DNA of 64,000 bases, taken from assembly GCA_018969295.1 (NCBI GenBank), contig JAGWYN010000008.1, forward strand, positions 62,001 through 126,000, written 5' to 3'. The notes below the pieces were generated by a model. It was not told where the DNA came from, did not search any database, and worked only from the letters and a program-made list of their open reading frames with translations. Below, piece after piece: positions 1 through 8,924 of this stretch. This DNA comes from Chloroflexota bacterium. Lineage in GTDB: Bacteria; Chloroflexota; Anaerolineae; Caldilineales; Caldilineaceae. The position numbers were made by a program, and so were the translations under genes. How positions within the stretch are numbered: position 1 is the stretch's first letter; each line of letters opens with the position of its first letter.

Positions 1-1
1 T

Positions 2-883
2 TTCCAAGCAGGGGATGCTGTCTGCCTCAACTGGGCACCCGCTTGCGGCGATTGTTTTTACTGTTTGCATGAGAGCCCCTCTCTCTGCGAGACCTATCTT
101 TCGCCGATCTGGGCAGGGACCCTGCTGGACGGCAGCACGCGTTACCAGCGACAGGACGGCCAGCCGGTCTATCACTACTGTGGGCTGGGGTGTTTCAGCG
201 ACTATGTGGTCGTGCCCGAGCAAAGCTGTGTTGCGCTGCCCGGGCCCGTGCCCCCTGCGGTCGCCGCTTTGATCGGGTGTGCGGTGACCACCGGTGTGGG
301 TGCGGTGTTGAACACGGCCCAGCTGCGCCCGGGCAGTTCAGTGGCAATCTTCGGGGCGGGCGGTGTCGGGATGAGCATGGTGCTCGGCGCCAAATTGGCC
401 GGGGCGGCGCGCATTCTGGTGGTCGATCGAGCGCCTGCCAAAGCGGCGTTGGCGCTGCGTCTGGGGGCCACCCATTTCGTGCCGGCCGGGGCGACGGCTG
501 TGGAGCAGATCCGCGCGTTGACGGGGGGGCGTGGGGCCGACTACACCTTCGAGGCCGTAGGGTTGCCGGAGGTGCAGGAGCTTTGTTTGGCAGCCGCGCG
601 GCCGGGCGGCACGGTTGTGCTGGCTGGCCTGGCGCCGATGGGCAGCAGCACCAACCTTCCGGGCGCTGTGCTGACCCGCCAGGAAAAGACGGTCAAAGGC
701 AGCTATTACGGCAGCGCCCATCCCCGACGCGATTTTCCAGCGTTGGCCGCGTTTTATCAGGCGGGGCTGCTCGACCTCGATGGGCTGGTCACGCGCACCT
801 ACCGGCTGGAAGCGATCAACCAAGCCTACGCTGAAATGTTGAGCGGGCAGGTCGTGCGCAGCGTCGTTGTGTTTGACGAGTGA
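2..883 (+). CDS. Zinc-dependent alcohol dehydrogenase, 5' end outside window
   Basis: Medium-chain Zn-dependent alcohol dehydrogenase, which would oxidise an alcohol or reduce an aldehyde with NAD(P). The reading frame is open from base 2, so the start and the catalytic-zinc N-terminus lie outside the window; 293 residues are visible. The first visible residues carry the GD-x-V element and the four structural-zinc cysteines (CGDCFYC followed by a fourth Cys eight residues later). The Rossmann motif GAGGVG lies near visible residue 118. The C-terminus has the family's SYYGS and LEAINQAYAEM segments, typical of the class III / mycothiol-like branch. The substrate cannot be told. It converges on the hydrolase gene, whose stop is 48 bp away. 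Confidence 0.88.
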   Translation, partial: FQAGDAVCLNWAPACGDCFYCLHESPSLCETYLSPIWAGTLLDGSTRYQRQDGQPVYHYCGLGCFSDYVVVPEQSCVALPGPVPPAVAALIGCAVTTGVGAVLNTAQLRPGSSVAIFGAGGVGMSMVLGAKLAGAARILVVDRAPAKAALALRLGATHFVPAGATAVEQIRALTGGRGADYTFEAVGLPEVQELCLAAARPGGTVVLAGLAPMGSSTNLPGAVLTRQEKTVKGSYYGSAHPRRDFPALAAFYQAGLLDLDGLVTRTYRLEAINQAYAEMLSGQVVRSVVVFDE

Positions 884-931
884 TCCGACGGGTGGCCAGG
901 AGCCCAGCCAGCCGCTGTGGAGAGGAAACGG

Positions 932-3307
932 TCAGGGGGGCGGCAGCTCGAAGGTCGCGTGCAGGCGGTGGAAGCAGTAGGCGTTGACCCGTTGCTGCGG
1001 ACGTTCGAGGAAGGCGGCGAGCAGCTGGTGTGCACAGCTCTCGGGGTGCTGGAGCAGGTTGTGGCCCTGCCCGGCAAACACGTAGAGAAACGCCTGGTCG
1101 AAGTCGGCTGCGCTGCGTCGGGCCCAGCGTGCTGGGGTCACCGGGTCGTAGGCGCCAGCCAGGATCAAGGCTGGCACGCCAAGCGCAGGCAATACCCGGT
1201 CGCCCGTCGCTGCGGGCGGCATCTGCCACTGCGGGCAGCTGGCGAGCAGCTCGGTGGCGGGGGCGGTCAGCAGAGAGGCGACCTGGGCAGGCAGCCGGCT
1301 TTGCAGCCGCTGCAGATCGTCGTCGGTGTAGCGGGGAGCCTCTTCGCTGCAGGCAAGCGTATAGTAGGTGCTCTGGTGGGGAGAGAGCTGAAAAATTTCG
1401 GTGCCCCCCTGTGGCTTTTCTACGCTGACCCCATCGGCCTCTGTGGGTGTTGGGGTGTCGGCGGACAGAGCGGGCGAGGCGGTTGGCGTCCGCGGGGTCG
1501 CCGGCAGCTGGCAGCCGCCTGCGGCCGGCGCAATGCGGCAGGCCGTGCTGAAATCACCGGTGTAAAAGGCGTGGATCAACGCCGGAACGCTGTCGCCCCC
1601 AGCCTGCAGCTGCTGAAAAATACGGGCCGCAATGGCTGTCCCGTCGCCGTAGCCGATCTCCGCAGAGGTCGGATGGGCGTTGTACCAGTCGATCAGCTGC
1701 AAAAAATGGGTCTCGAGGTCAGGATAGGCGTCTGCACACGCGCGCTCGCGCGCGCAGTCGGCGAAGAGGGCGCTCAGCGCAGCGTAGCTGTCCAATCCTC
1801 CTGCGAGTGAACGGTTGGTTCCCAATGGCAGCGGACTTTCCAACACAATGCTGCGCACGAGCCCGGGGGCCCGTTCTGCCACCCGTTGAGCGACTGCTGC
1901 CCCAATGTCGTTGCCGAGCAGATTGATGCTCTCTGCGGCAAGGGTCTGAGCCAGGTCGACGACGTCGTAGGCGCGCTGGTCGAGCGTGTAGCCAGCCAGA
2001 TCGTACCCTTGCTGGCGCAGAAACGCCGCACAGCTGGGTTGCCCGGTGCTGTCGGCAGCCGATGTGCTGTCGGCAGCCGATGGGCAGGCAAGCGCCGGAC
2101 GCGATGGGTGGCTGCCGCGCGCCTGCAGGAGATAGATGCTGCGTTGTGCGCGGGCAGGCGCGTTGGCAAACCAGGCAACCTGGTCGAAGAAATCATCGTC
2201 CGGGTGGCCAGCCAACACGATGAGAGGATCAGGTGCTTCGCCGTCCAACCCAGCCAGCTTGACCACCAGCACCTCGATCGAGCGGCTCTCAGCGCTACTG
2301 CGATTTTCAGGCACGGTCAGATAGCTGCAAACAAGCGTGGGGTCGCCTTGCACTTCTTCCGGGCAGGGGGTCTCTCCCAGAGCCGGCTGGTACTCGGCCA
2401 CGATCGCAGGAGAGAGAGGGGTGAGCTGGGGGGAGAGGGAAAGCTCTGCTGGAACGGTCTCTGCTGGAACGGTCTCTGCTGGAACGGTCTCTGCTGGAAC
2501 GGTCTCTGCCGGGGCGGCTCCTGCGGCCAGCCCCTCCAGTCGGTAGAAGGGGACGCCGATCAGGTCGGCGCTGCTGGTGGCGGAGGTGTTGAGGGCGCGC
2601 AGGAGGCCGTTCTCCACGACAAAGCCCACATCTGCGGGGGGGTCGAGGACAACCCCGCCGCTTTCCGTCAGGAGCACAGCCATCTGGCCGTTGCCGAGAT
2701 CCTGCCAGGCCCCGTAGGTGAGGGAGGGGGGCTGCGGATCCCAGCGGGAGCGTTCCAGCACAGCCCGGGCATCGGGAAACAAGGTCAAGGTCAACTCCTG
2801 CCAGCTCCCCTCTGGGGTGGGCACGAACGTCTTGTAGGCAGCGGCCAGGCCTTGTTCGGCCACAAGGGTGCTGACGAGTTCCGGGTTGAAAGGAAGCGTA
2901 TCGCGGTGGGCGACGAGGAATTCGGACGCATAAAAGCGACGGTTGTCTGGAGCCATCACCAGCTGTTGGGGGACAGAGGTGTCCAGGAGAAATGCTTGGG
3001 GTTCGGGCAGCGTTCCCGACGCGTTTTCGGTCCAGGTCACGATGAGCCCTTGTCCGTCGGCGACCCACTGGCCCGACTGGGTCGTGGTGGTAGCCAGGAG
3101 CGGGGTAGCTTCTACGAGCAGGGCAGTGCCGTCGCTGTTGAGAAAGAGCGTGCTCTCCACGGTGCTGCTGTCGGCTGCTGTGCTCCATGCTTTGTAGACG
3201 CCGGCCCCAGCGGGGGGCTGGGCATAGAGTGCGGGGGGGGGTACAAGCAGAGACAGGCTGGCGAGCAGCCATCCCAACAGCCAATTTTGGAGAGCGCGTC
3301 TTGGCAT
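932..3307 (-). CDS. Exported alpha/beta hydrolase (TAP-like) with Asp in the nucleophile elbow
   Basis: A 791-residue exported protein. The start is placed at the ATG at 3307 because a typical signal peptide (basic n-region, then a long Leu-rich core ending in YAQ) follows; a longer frame runs into sucD. Residues of about 35-270 look like two successive beta-rich modules (GVYKAW..., then AAYKTF...), resembling NlpE/META-like folds. A linker of PAETV repeats follows at about residues 268-290. The C-terminal half is an alpha/beta hydrolase resembling tripeptidyl-aminopeptidase-like proteins. The elbow reads LLGNDIG, so the usual Ser is Asp467; the acid (GAYDP, Asp721) and the base (GQGHN, His749) are present. 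The gene lies 43 bp after sucD and may share its transcript. Activity is uncertain: it could be an Asp-nucleophile hydrolase or a binding protein. Confidence 0.8.
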   Translation of the reverse strand: MPRRALQNWLLGWLLASLSLLVPPPALYAQPPAGAGVYKAWSTAADSSTVESTLFLNSDGTALLVEATPLLATTTTQSGQWVADGQGLIVTWTENASGTLPEPQAFLLDTSVPQQLVMAPDNRRFYASEFLVAHRDTLPFNPELVSTLVAEQGLAAAYKTFVPTPEGSWQELTLTLFPDARAVLERSRWDPQPPSLTYGAWQDLGNGQMAVLLTESGGVVLDPPADVGFVVENGLLRALNTSATSSADLIGVPFYRLEGLAAGAAPAETVPAETVPAETVPAETVPAELSLSPQLTPLSPAIVAEYQPALGETPCPEEVQGDPTLVCSYLTVPENRSSAESRSIEVLVVKLAGLDGEAPDPLIVLAGHPDDDFFDQVAWFANAPARAQRSIYLLQARGSHPSRPALACPSAADSTSAADSTGQPSCAAFLRQQGYDLAGYTLDQRAYDVVDLAQTLAAESINLLGNDIGAAVAQRVAERAPGLVRSIVLESPLPLGTNRSLAGGLDSYAALSALFADCARERACADAYPDLETHFLQLIDWYNAHPTSAEIGYGDGTAIAARIFQQLQAGGDSVPALIHAFYTGDFSTACRIAPAAGGCQLPATPRTPTASPALSADTPTPTEADGVSVEKPQGGTEIFQLSPHQSTYYTLACSEEAPRYTDDDLQRLQSRLPAQVASLLTAPATELLASCPQWQMPPAATGDRVLPALGVPALILAGAYDPVTPARWARRSAADFDQAFLYVFAGQGHNLLQHPESCAHQLLAAFLERPQQRVNAYCFHRLHATFELPPP
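2445..2519 (-). repeat. 15-bp tandem repeat encoding PAETV linker
   Basis: Four perfect copies of a 15-bp unit (TCTGCTGGAACGGTC on the plus strand) span 2445-2504, followed by a diverged fifth copy. They are in frame in the hydrolase gene and encode Pro-Ala-Glu-Thr-Val pentapeptides between the N-terminal modules and the hydrolase domain. Such repeats are prone to slippage that changes linker length without shifting the frame. Confidence 0.9.
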
Positions 3308-3350
3308 AGCAGGGGCTCCGGTTTTTGGGTCCAGCCTGCGCTGTGGACAG

Positions 3351-4223
3351 TCAGCGCAGGTTTTGGGCCACCAGGGCAGCAATTTCGTCTGGATGGCGGG
3401 CCACCTGGGCACCGGCCTGGGTGAGCGCGGCGATTTTTTCGGCTGCTGTGCCTTCCCCGCCGGAGATGATCGCGCCGGCATGGCCCATGCGTCGGCCTGG
3501 AGGGGCGGTCTGGCCGGCGATAAAGCCAGTGACCGGTTTGGTCATCTGGCTGCCGATGTAGTGGGCAGCCTTCTGTTCGTCGGTTCCGCCGATCTCCCCG
3601 ATCAGGATCACCTGTTCGGTGTTGGGGTCCTGTTCGAACATTTGCAACACCTCCAGGAAGGAGGTCCCGTTGATCGGGTCGCCGCCGATGCCGACGGCGG
3701 TGCTCTGTCCGATCCCGCGGGCGGTCAAGGCATAGACGACCTCATAGGTCAAGGTTCCGGAGCGGCTGACCAGCCCGACGTTGCCTTTGCTCATGATGTG
3801 GCCGGGGATGATGCCGACCTTGGCTTCTCCGGGTGTGATCAAACCAGGGCAGTTGGGGCCAATCAGCCGGGTATGGGTGGTGTCCAGATAGGCGCGCACC
3901 TGCACCATGTCCATCACCGGGATGCCTTCGGTGATACAGACGACCAGTTCGATGCCGGCGTCGGCTGCTTCCAGAATCGCATCGGCGGCAAAGCGGGCGG
4001 GGACAAAGATGACACTGGTATTGGCGCCTGTGGCGGACACGGCGTTGCTGACGGTGTCAAACACAGGGACGGTGCCGAAGGCTGTTTCGCCTCCCTTGCC
4101 GGGGGTCACGCCGGCGACGAGAGGGGTTCCGTAGTCGATCATCTGTCGGGTGTGGAAAGCGCCTTCGCGGCCGGTGATCCCTTGGACGACCAGACGGGTC
4201 TGTTTGCCGACCAGAATGCTCAT
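3351..4223 (-). CDS. sucD: Succinyl-CoA synthetase alpha subunit
   Basis: 290 residues, the normal family length. With SucC it catalyses succinyl-CoA + NDP + Pi to succinate + NTP in the TCA cycle. The N-terminal CoA-binding domain begins LVVQGITGREG, the active-site loop has GPNCPG, and the phosphorylated histidine sits in GHAGAIISGG near residue 245. Its ATG overlaps the sucC stop as ATGA, so the two are translationally coupled. Confidence 0.97.
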   Translation of the reverse strand: MSILVGKQTRLVVQGITGREGAFHTRQMIDYGTPLVAGVTPGKGGETAFGTVPVFDTVSNAVSATGANTSVIFVPARFAADAILEAADAGIELVVCITEGIPVMDMVQVRAYLDTTHTRLIGPNCPGLITPGEAKVGIIPGHIMSKGNVGLVSRSGTLTYEVVYALTARGIGQSTAVGIGGDPINGTSFLEVLQMFEQDPNTEQVILIGEIGGTDEQKAAHYIGSQMTKPVTGFIAGQTAPPGRRMGHAGAIISGGEGTAAEKIAALTQAGAQVARHPDEIAALVAQNLR

Positions 4224-5362
4224 GGTTGCTCTCCTTTGGCGGCCGCGACAGCCTTTTGGGCGGCGTCGGCCAGGCTGGTGGCGGTGATCAGATTGGCTTC
4301 CGCCAGAATCAGCCGTCCTTCTTCTTCGTTGGTACCGACAAGACGCACCACAAAGGGCACCCTGACCTCCAGGGTCCCGATCGCTTCCAGCACCCCGCGA
4401 GCGACCTCGTCGCAGCGGGTGATGCCGCCGAAGATATTGATCAGCACTGCTTTGACCCGGCTGTCGCCGAGGATGATGCGCAACGCCGCAGCGACTTTGT
4501 CTGACTGTGCGCCGCCGCCGATGTCCAAAAAGTTGGCTGGATCGCCGCCGTACAGTTTGACAATATCCATTGTCGCCATGGCCAGCCCAGCGCCGTTGAC
4601 CATACAGCCGATTTCGCCTTCCAGTTGGATGTAGCTGAGCCCGTAGCGGTGCGCTTCGCGTTCGCTGGCATCCTCTTCGTCAGGATCTTGCATCTCTGCC
4701 AGCTCGGGGTGGCGATAGAGGGCGTTGTCGTCGACCGCAATTTTGCCGTCCAGGGCCATCAATTTTTTGTCGCCTGTGACGACCAGTGGGTTGATCTCGG
4801 CCAGGCTGGCGTCGGTGGCGACAAAGACTTGATAGAGCCCCTGGGCAATCTTGATAAAGTCGTTGGTCAACTCTTTGGGCAGGTGGATTCCGTCTGCCAG
4901 GAGACGGGCCTGGTGGGGTTTGAGGCCCAGGAAGGGGTGGGCCATGACTTTGACAATTTTTTCGGGGGTTTTGGCGGCCACCTCTTCGATGTCGATGCCC
5001 CCTTCGCTGCTTGCCATGAGGACGACCCGGCGGTTGGCGCGATCCAGGACTGCCCCCAGGTAGATCTCGCTGAGGATATTGGCGGCCGGGTCGACCAGGA
5101 CTTTTTTGACCGTCAACCCTTTGATCGTCATGCCGAGGATTTCGTCGGCACGTTGTTCGGCTTCGTCGGGGGTTTTGGCCAGTTTAATGCCGCCGGCTTT
5201 GCCACGTCCACCGACAAGAACCTGGGATTTGACGACGACGGCTCCGCCGAGGCGGACCGCAATGTCGCGCACTGCGCTGGGGGTTGTAGCCACTTCGCCG
5301 CTGGGGACGGGGATTCCGTACCGGGCAAAGATGCGCTTGGATTGGTACTCGTGTAAATTCAA
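4220..5362 (-). CDS. sucC: Succinyl-CoA synthetase beta subunit (TTG start)
   Basis: 380 residues. ATP-grasp subunit that binds the nucleotide and CoA in succinyl-CoA synthetase. The N-terminus NLHEYQSKRIFARYGIPVP is the classic start of SucC. The codon before it is TTG at 5362, with a strong GAGGAGG ribosome site just upstream, so I prefer this TTG to the in-frame ATGs 27 and 45 codons further up, one of which sits inside the promoter. The ATP-grasp residues (VVKSQVLVGGRGKAGG), GCMVNGAGLAMATMD and the Gly-rich IFGGITRCDEVA loop are all present. It forms an operon with sucD by a 4-bp overlap. Confidence 0.96.
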   Translation of the reverse strand: MNLHEYQSKRIFARYGIPVPSGEVATTPSAVRDIAVRLGGAVVVKSQVLVGGRGKAGGIKLAKTPDEAEQRADEILGMTIKGLTVKKVLVDPAANILSEIYLGAVLDRANRRVVLMASSEGGIDIEEVAAKTPEKIVKVMAHPFLGLKPHQARLLADGIHLPKELTNDFIKIAQGLYQVFVATDASLAEINPLVVTGDKKLMALDGKIAVDDNALYRHPELAEMQDPDEEDASEREAHRYGLSYIQLEGEIGCMVNGAGLAMATMDIVKLYGGDPANFLDIGGGAQSDKVAAALRIILGDSRVKAVLINIFGGITRCDEVARGVLEAIGTLEVRVPFVVRLVGTNEEEGRLILAEANLITATSLADAAQKAVAAAKGEQP

Positions 5363-5441
5363 GCGGAAACCTCCTCGCAGTGGGCTCTGTGGTGGAGCCA
5401 GGTTCAGGCTGTCAAGCGAACAAAATTGTCCCCTTGACACC

Positions 5442-5471
5442 ATTATAGACTCCAGCAGGAAGAGATGACAA
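5442..5471 (-). promoter_or_regulatory. Promoter for sucCD
   Basis: On the minus strand there is a perfect TATAAT -10 (5447-5442) with TTGTCA at -35 (5471-5466) and an 18-bp spacer. The predicted transcription start lies about 75 bases upstream of the TTG start of sucC. Both boxes are close to the sigma-70 consensus. Confidence 0.7.
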
Positions 5472-5512
5472 ACCAGACGGCCAGTCTGGGAGTACAAACT
5501 GCTCTGGTGCTC

Positions 5513-6028
5513 TTACTCGGCTTTGTTCTCGAACGCTTTGGGGGGGATCAGCAGTTTCAGCTGGCTGCCTCCCCAACGGAGCGAGTGCCAGCGGTTGGCG
5601 TCCACGGTCAGGTGGGCCAGCGTTGCGGTCGGCATGCGCACAAAAGAATCTGCCGGCCCGGTGCCGCACAGCCCCGAGGCCAGTTCTTCCAGCCCTGGAT
5701 TGTGGCCGACAAGCACCAGATGGCCTACGTCCTCCGGGAGAGTTTTGAGGATGGAGAGCAAGGTGGTGGCCGGCGCCAGGTAGAGCGTGGCATCCCAGAC
5801 AGGTTCCAGCCTGCCTCCAAGCGCTTCCAGCAGTTTCTGTACCGTCTGGGCTGTGCGGGCAGCGGGTGAGCTCAGGATGCGGTCGACACCAGGTTCGAGG
5901 GCTGCGATCAGGGCAGCCATGCGTGCAGCGTCGCGCAGCCCACGGTCGGCCAGCGGCCGGTCAAAGTCGTTCTGGTACTGTTCGGGGCGTTCGGCTTTGG
6001 CATGGCGCCAGATGGAAAGATATTTCAT
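5513..6028 (-). CDS. sixA: SixA-type phosphohistidine phosphatase
   Basis: 171 residues, histidine phosphatase superfamily. The N-terminal LSIWRHAKAE holds the phospho-accepting His9. A second conserved stretch VLVGHNPGLEELA supplies the other active-site histidine, and RILSSPAARTAQT the binding arginine. SixA removes phosphate from histidine-phosphorylated proteins such as HPt domains or PTS proteins; the target here is unknown. The ATG overlaps the stop of sqdX as ATGA, so it is co-translated with a lipid glycosyltransferase, with no clear functional link. Confidence 0.88.
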   Translation of the reverse strand: MKYLSIWRHAKAERPEQYQNDFDRPLADRGLRDAARMAALIAALEPGVDRILSSPAARTAQTVQKLLEALGGRLEPVWDATLYLAPATTLLSILKTLPEDVGHLVLVGHNPGLEELASGLCGTGPADSFVRMPTATLAHLTVDANRWHSLRWGGSQLKLLIPPKAFENKAE

Positions 6029-7218
6029 CGGGTGCGCTTCCTTTCCGATGGAAGTGTTTCAGCGGGAGAGGGCCGGGTCATCCGGAAAAGCCGTTGGGCC
6101 ACGCGGTAATATGCCACCAGCTGATCCATGCTGGCACGCCAGGAGCGGCTGCGGGCATGGTCGAGTGCGTTGGCGGCCAGCCGGGCACGCAGCGTGGGGG
6201 TGCTGCGCAGCTCTGCCAGCAAGCTGCCGATCTGCTCGGGTTGGTCGGGCGCATAAAAGAGCCCGTTGTAGCCGTCGATCACTGTATCCAGCACCCCTCC
6301 TGTGCGGGCTGCAATGACGGGGACCCCACAGGCCATGGCCTCGAGTGCAACCAGGCCAAACGTTTCCGTCGTCGATGGAAACACAAAGGCATCGGCAGCC
6401 CGATAGACATCCAACAGCTCCTGGCCGTGCAAGTAGCCGGTCAGCACCGTAGGGGTGTCTGCAAAGATCTGGCGCAGCTGTGGGTGGCTGGGCCCATCTC
6501 CGATCAGCGCCAGCCGTACCCCAGGGGTTGCCAACAGCGGTCTGCGCAGCAGCTCCAGTTGTTTTTCGGGTGCCTGGCGGCCGACATTGACCACCAAAAA
6601 ATCTTCGGGATGGCCGTCGGTCAGCCGTTCGCGCACCCCAGCCTGAGGGGTGCCTGGGGTAAAGCGTTCCGTGTCGATGCCCCGTTTCCACCAGCGCATC
6701 CGGTGAAATCCCTGCTGTTGCAGCTCGTCGCGCACTGCAGTCGAGGGGCAGAGATTGACCGTAGCCTGGTTGTGCAGGAGGCGCAGATAGGAGCGAATGG
6801 CTGGGACCGCAACCTTGAACCCATAATGCTGGGCGTAGCGAGGCAGATCGGTGTGAAAGGAGGCCACGGCCGGCACCCCCAGCTTCCGGGCATAGGCCAG
6901 ACCAAACGGGCCCAGAATGGCGGGGTTGACGACGTGGAGCAGATCGGGCTGAAACGCACACAGCTGTTTCCAGACCTGCGCGCCCGGGATGTTGATGCGC
7001 AGCTCCGGGTATAGGGGCAACGGTGGGCCGCCTACCCCGACAACCTCGGCGCCGGCATACTCGGACGGCCCACCGGGCGGGCCAAACAAAATTACATTGT
7101 GCTCTTGTTCCTGCAGGCGCTGCAGCAGCAGGCAGAGAATGGTGACGATGCCGTCAATTTTGGGCAGAAAGGTTTCAGTGAAGATAGCAACCCGCAGGGT
7201 GCCTGCCGTCGAAGCCAT
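6025..7218 (-). CDS. sqdX: Sulfoquinovosyltransferase-like GT4 glycosyltransferase
   Basis: 397 residues, GT4 family with GT-B fold. The N-terminus VAIFTETFLPKIDGIV is typical of the SqdX/SQD2 and MgtA lipid glycosyltransferases. The Gly-rich donor site, FPSTTETFGLVALEAMACGVP (E-x7-E) and TGGVLDTV follow in the C-terminal half. The gene is divergent from sqdB, which makes UDP-sulfoquinovose, so transfer of sulfoquinovose to diacylglycerol (making SQDG) is the likely role. The acceptor specificity is inferred from this neighbour, because related enzymes transfer mannose or glucose. Confidence 0.83.
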   Translation of the reverse strand: MASTAGTLRVAIFTETFLPKIDGIVTILCLLLQRLQEQEHNVILFGPPGGPSEYAGAEVVGVGGPPLPLYPELRINIPGAQVWKQLCAFQPDLLHVVNPAILGPFGLAYARKLGVPAVASFHTDLPRYAQHYGFKVAVPAIRSYLRLLHNQATVNLCPSTAVRDELQQQGFHRMRWWKRGIDTERFTPGTPQAGVRERLTDGHPEDFLVVNVGRQAPEKQLELLRRPLLATPGVRLALIGDGPSHPQLRQIFADTPTVLTGYLHGQELLDVYRAADAFVFPSTTETFGLVALEAMACGVPVIAARTGGVLDTVIDGYNGLFYAPDQPEQIGSLLAELRSTPTLRARLAANALDHARSRSWRASMDQLVAYYRVAQRLFRMTRPSPAETLPSERKRTR

Positions 7219-7326
7219 TGGTATGCTCAGCCGTTTGCGTACGCTGCCAGAACGTGCCCGAGCCAGACCGGCACAGGCAGCCCACTTTGAAATAGACGCA
7301 GAAACAGACTCTTGTCCAGCCTCTTC

Positions 7327-7356
7327 AGTATAGACAGTTGTTCACCCATTCGTCAA
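7327..7356 (-). promoter_or_regulatory. Promoter for sqdX-sixA
   Basis: On the minus strand TTGACG (7356-7351) and TATACT (7332-7327) are separated by 18 bp. The predicted leader before the sqdX ATG is about 100 bases. Confidence 0.65.
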
Positions 7357-7467
7357 GCAAGGACACCCCCGCCCACACCCCCGTCGATCTACAGGATGTG
7401 GGTGTGGTTCAAAGTTTTGCGGGATGACTCAATGTCTCACGCGAAGAGCTGTGTCTGGCCAGATGAC

Positions 7468-7496
7468 TTGCCACAATCGGGATGCTCGTTTATTCT
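7468..7496 (+). promoter_or_regulatory. Promoter for sqdB
   Basis: TTGCCA at 7468-7473 and TATTCT at 7491-7496 with a 17-bp spacer, about 70 bases upstream of the chosen sqdB start. Confidence 0.5.
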
Positions 7497-7572
7497 CAGA
7501 GTCGCACCAGATATACAGCCGGAGCATCGGCACGACATGTACCAAATAGCCAACCAGGAGGATGTCCACCGT

Positions 7573-8787
7573 ATGGCAGATCGAGAAACGATTGTTGTGT
7601 TGGGAGGAGATGGATTCTGTGGGTGGCCGACGGCGCTGCGCCTCTCCAGCGAGGGCTATGAGATCGTCCTTGTGGACAATCTTTCGCGGCGCAAAATCGA
7701 CATCGAGCTTGGCTGTGAATCTTTGACGCCGATCCAGCCCATCGATCGCCGAATTCGGACCTGGCAGACATTGACCGGGAAGACCCTTGAATTTCACAAC
7801 CTGAATATTGCCGAGGAATATTCTGCTCTGGTGCAGCTGATCGAGACAGTGCGGCCCAAAGCCATCGTCCACTTCGCCGAACAGCGGGCCGCCCCCTATT
7901 CGATGAAGTCCCCGCGCCACAAACGGTACACAGTCGACAACAACATCAACGGCACCCATAACGTGCTCTGCGCGATCGTCGAGTCGGGCGTAGATGTGCA
8001 TCTGGTCCATCTGGGCACCATGGGGGTCTACGGCTATGGCACTGCCGGGCTGTCGATCCCGGAGGGCTATCTGACGGTGAAGGTAGAAGTCGACGGGACG
8101 GATCGGGCCATCGAGATTCCCTATCCGCCCCATCCGGGCAGCATCTATCACATGACCAAGACGTTGGATGCGCTGCTGTTTTATTATTACAACAAGAACG
8201 ACGACGTGCGGGTGACCGACCTGCATCAGGGGGTCGTGTGGGGAACCAATACAGAAGAGACCTTGCTCCATGCCGACCTGGTCAACCGTTTTGACTGGGA
8301 GGGGGACTACGGCACCGTGCTCAACCGGTTTCTGGTCCAGGCTGCGGTAGGCCACCCTTTGACCATTTATGGCAGCGGCGGCCAGACACGGGCCTTTATC
8401 CATCTGCGCGACACGGTCCGCTGTATCTCGCTGGCGATCCAGCATCCGCCCGCCCGCAAGCAGCGCGTCAAAATTTTCAACCAGGCGACCGAGACGCACC
8501 GGGTGCGGACGTTGGCCGAGCTGGTCGCCGAACTGACCGGTGCCGACATCAGGCACTACGTGAACCCGCGCAACGAAGCGCCAGACAACGAGCTGGTGAT
8601 CCACAACAAGCAGTTTTTGGAATTGGGGCTCAACCCAATCACGCTGAGTGAAGGGCTTCTGCAAGAAGTCATCGAGGTCGCCGTCCGCTATCGGGAGCGG
8701 GTGGATGCAGCCAAGATCCTGGCTGATTCTCGCTGGCGGGCTGATATTCCGCTGGATCGGGAGGGGACGCCGGCGGTGCAGCCGTAG
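7573..8787 (+). CDS. sqdB: UDP-sulfoquinovose synthase
   Basis: 404 residues from the ATG at 7573, which has AGGAGG 11-12 bases upstream and gives the standard N-terminus (IVVLGGDGFCGWPTALRLS). The enzyme joins UDP-glucose and sulfite to make UDP-sulfoquinovose, the donor for the sulfolipid SQDG. It is a short-chain dehydrogenase/epimerase with an NAD motif GGDGFCGW, a catalytic Thr in HLGTMGVYGYG and the Tyr-Lys pair in SIYHMTKT. DLHQGVVWGTNTEET and GSGGQTRAFIHLRDTV are hallmark SQD1 segments. The family call is firm. The divergent neighbour sqdX completes the two-step pathway. Confidence 0.96.
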   Translation: MADRETIVVLGGDGFCGWPTALRLSSEGYEIVLVDNLSRRKIDIELGCESLTPIQPIDRRIRTWQTLTGKTLEFHNLNIAEEYSALVQLIETVRPKAIVHFAEQRAAPYSMKSPRHKRYTVDNNINGTHNVLCAIVESGVDVHLVHLGTMGVYGYGTAGLSIPEGYLTVKVEVDGTDRAIEIPYPPHPGSIYHMTKTLDALLFYYYNKNDDVRVTDLHQGVVWGTNTEETLLHADLVNRFDWEGDYGTVLNRFLVQAAVGHPLTIYGSGGQTRAFIHLRDTVRCISLAIQHPPARKQRVKIFNQATETHRVRTLAELVAELTGADIRHYVNPRNEAPDNELVIHNKQFLELGLNPITLSEGLLQEVIEVAVRYRERVDAAKILADSRWRADIPLDREGTPAVQP

Positions 8788-8924
8788 AGCGTCCGACCGT
8801 CCAAAAAAGGGACATCTATCCTGCAATTTTGTGGACAAGTCCAGCTTGTGTGGCGGGGGGCAGCCATGTACGATCGGGGGGGAAGGCAGATCGTACGTTT
8901 GTTGCCGAGAAAGCGAGTGGATAG

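Larger units (their letters stand above)
7219..7572. other. Divergent sqdX-sqdB intergenic region
   Basis: 354 bp between the divergent sulfolipid genes. It contains a good minus-strand promoter for sqdX and a plus-strand promoter for sqdB, listed separately. Pyrimidine-rich CCACACCC near 7375 can pair with GGGTGTGG near 7400. The sqdB frame stays open upstream to 7312, but the residues there look nothing like the family. I see no other gene here. Confidence 0.6.

Noticed and set aside
5363..5497. ATG starts upstream of the TTG for sucC
   Set aside because: They lie at or upstream of the predicted transcription start and add residues absent from the family.
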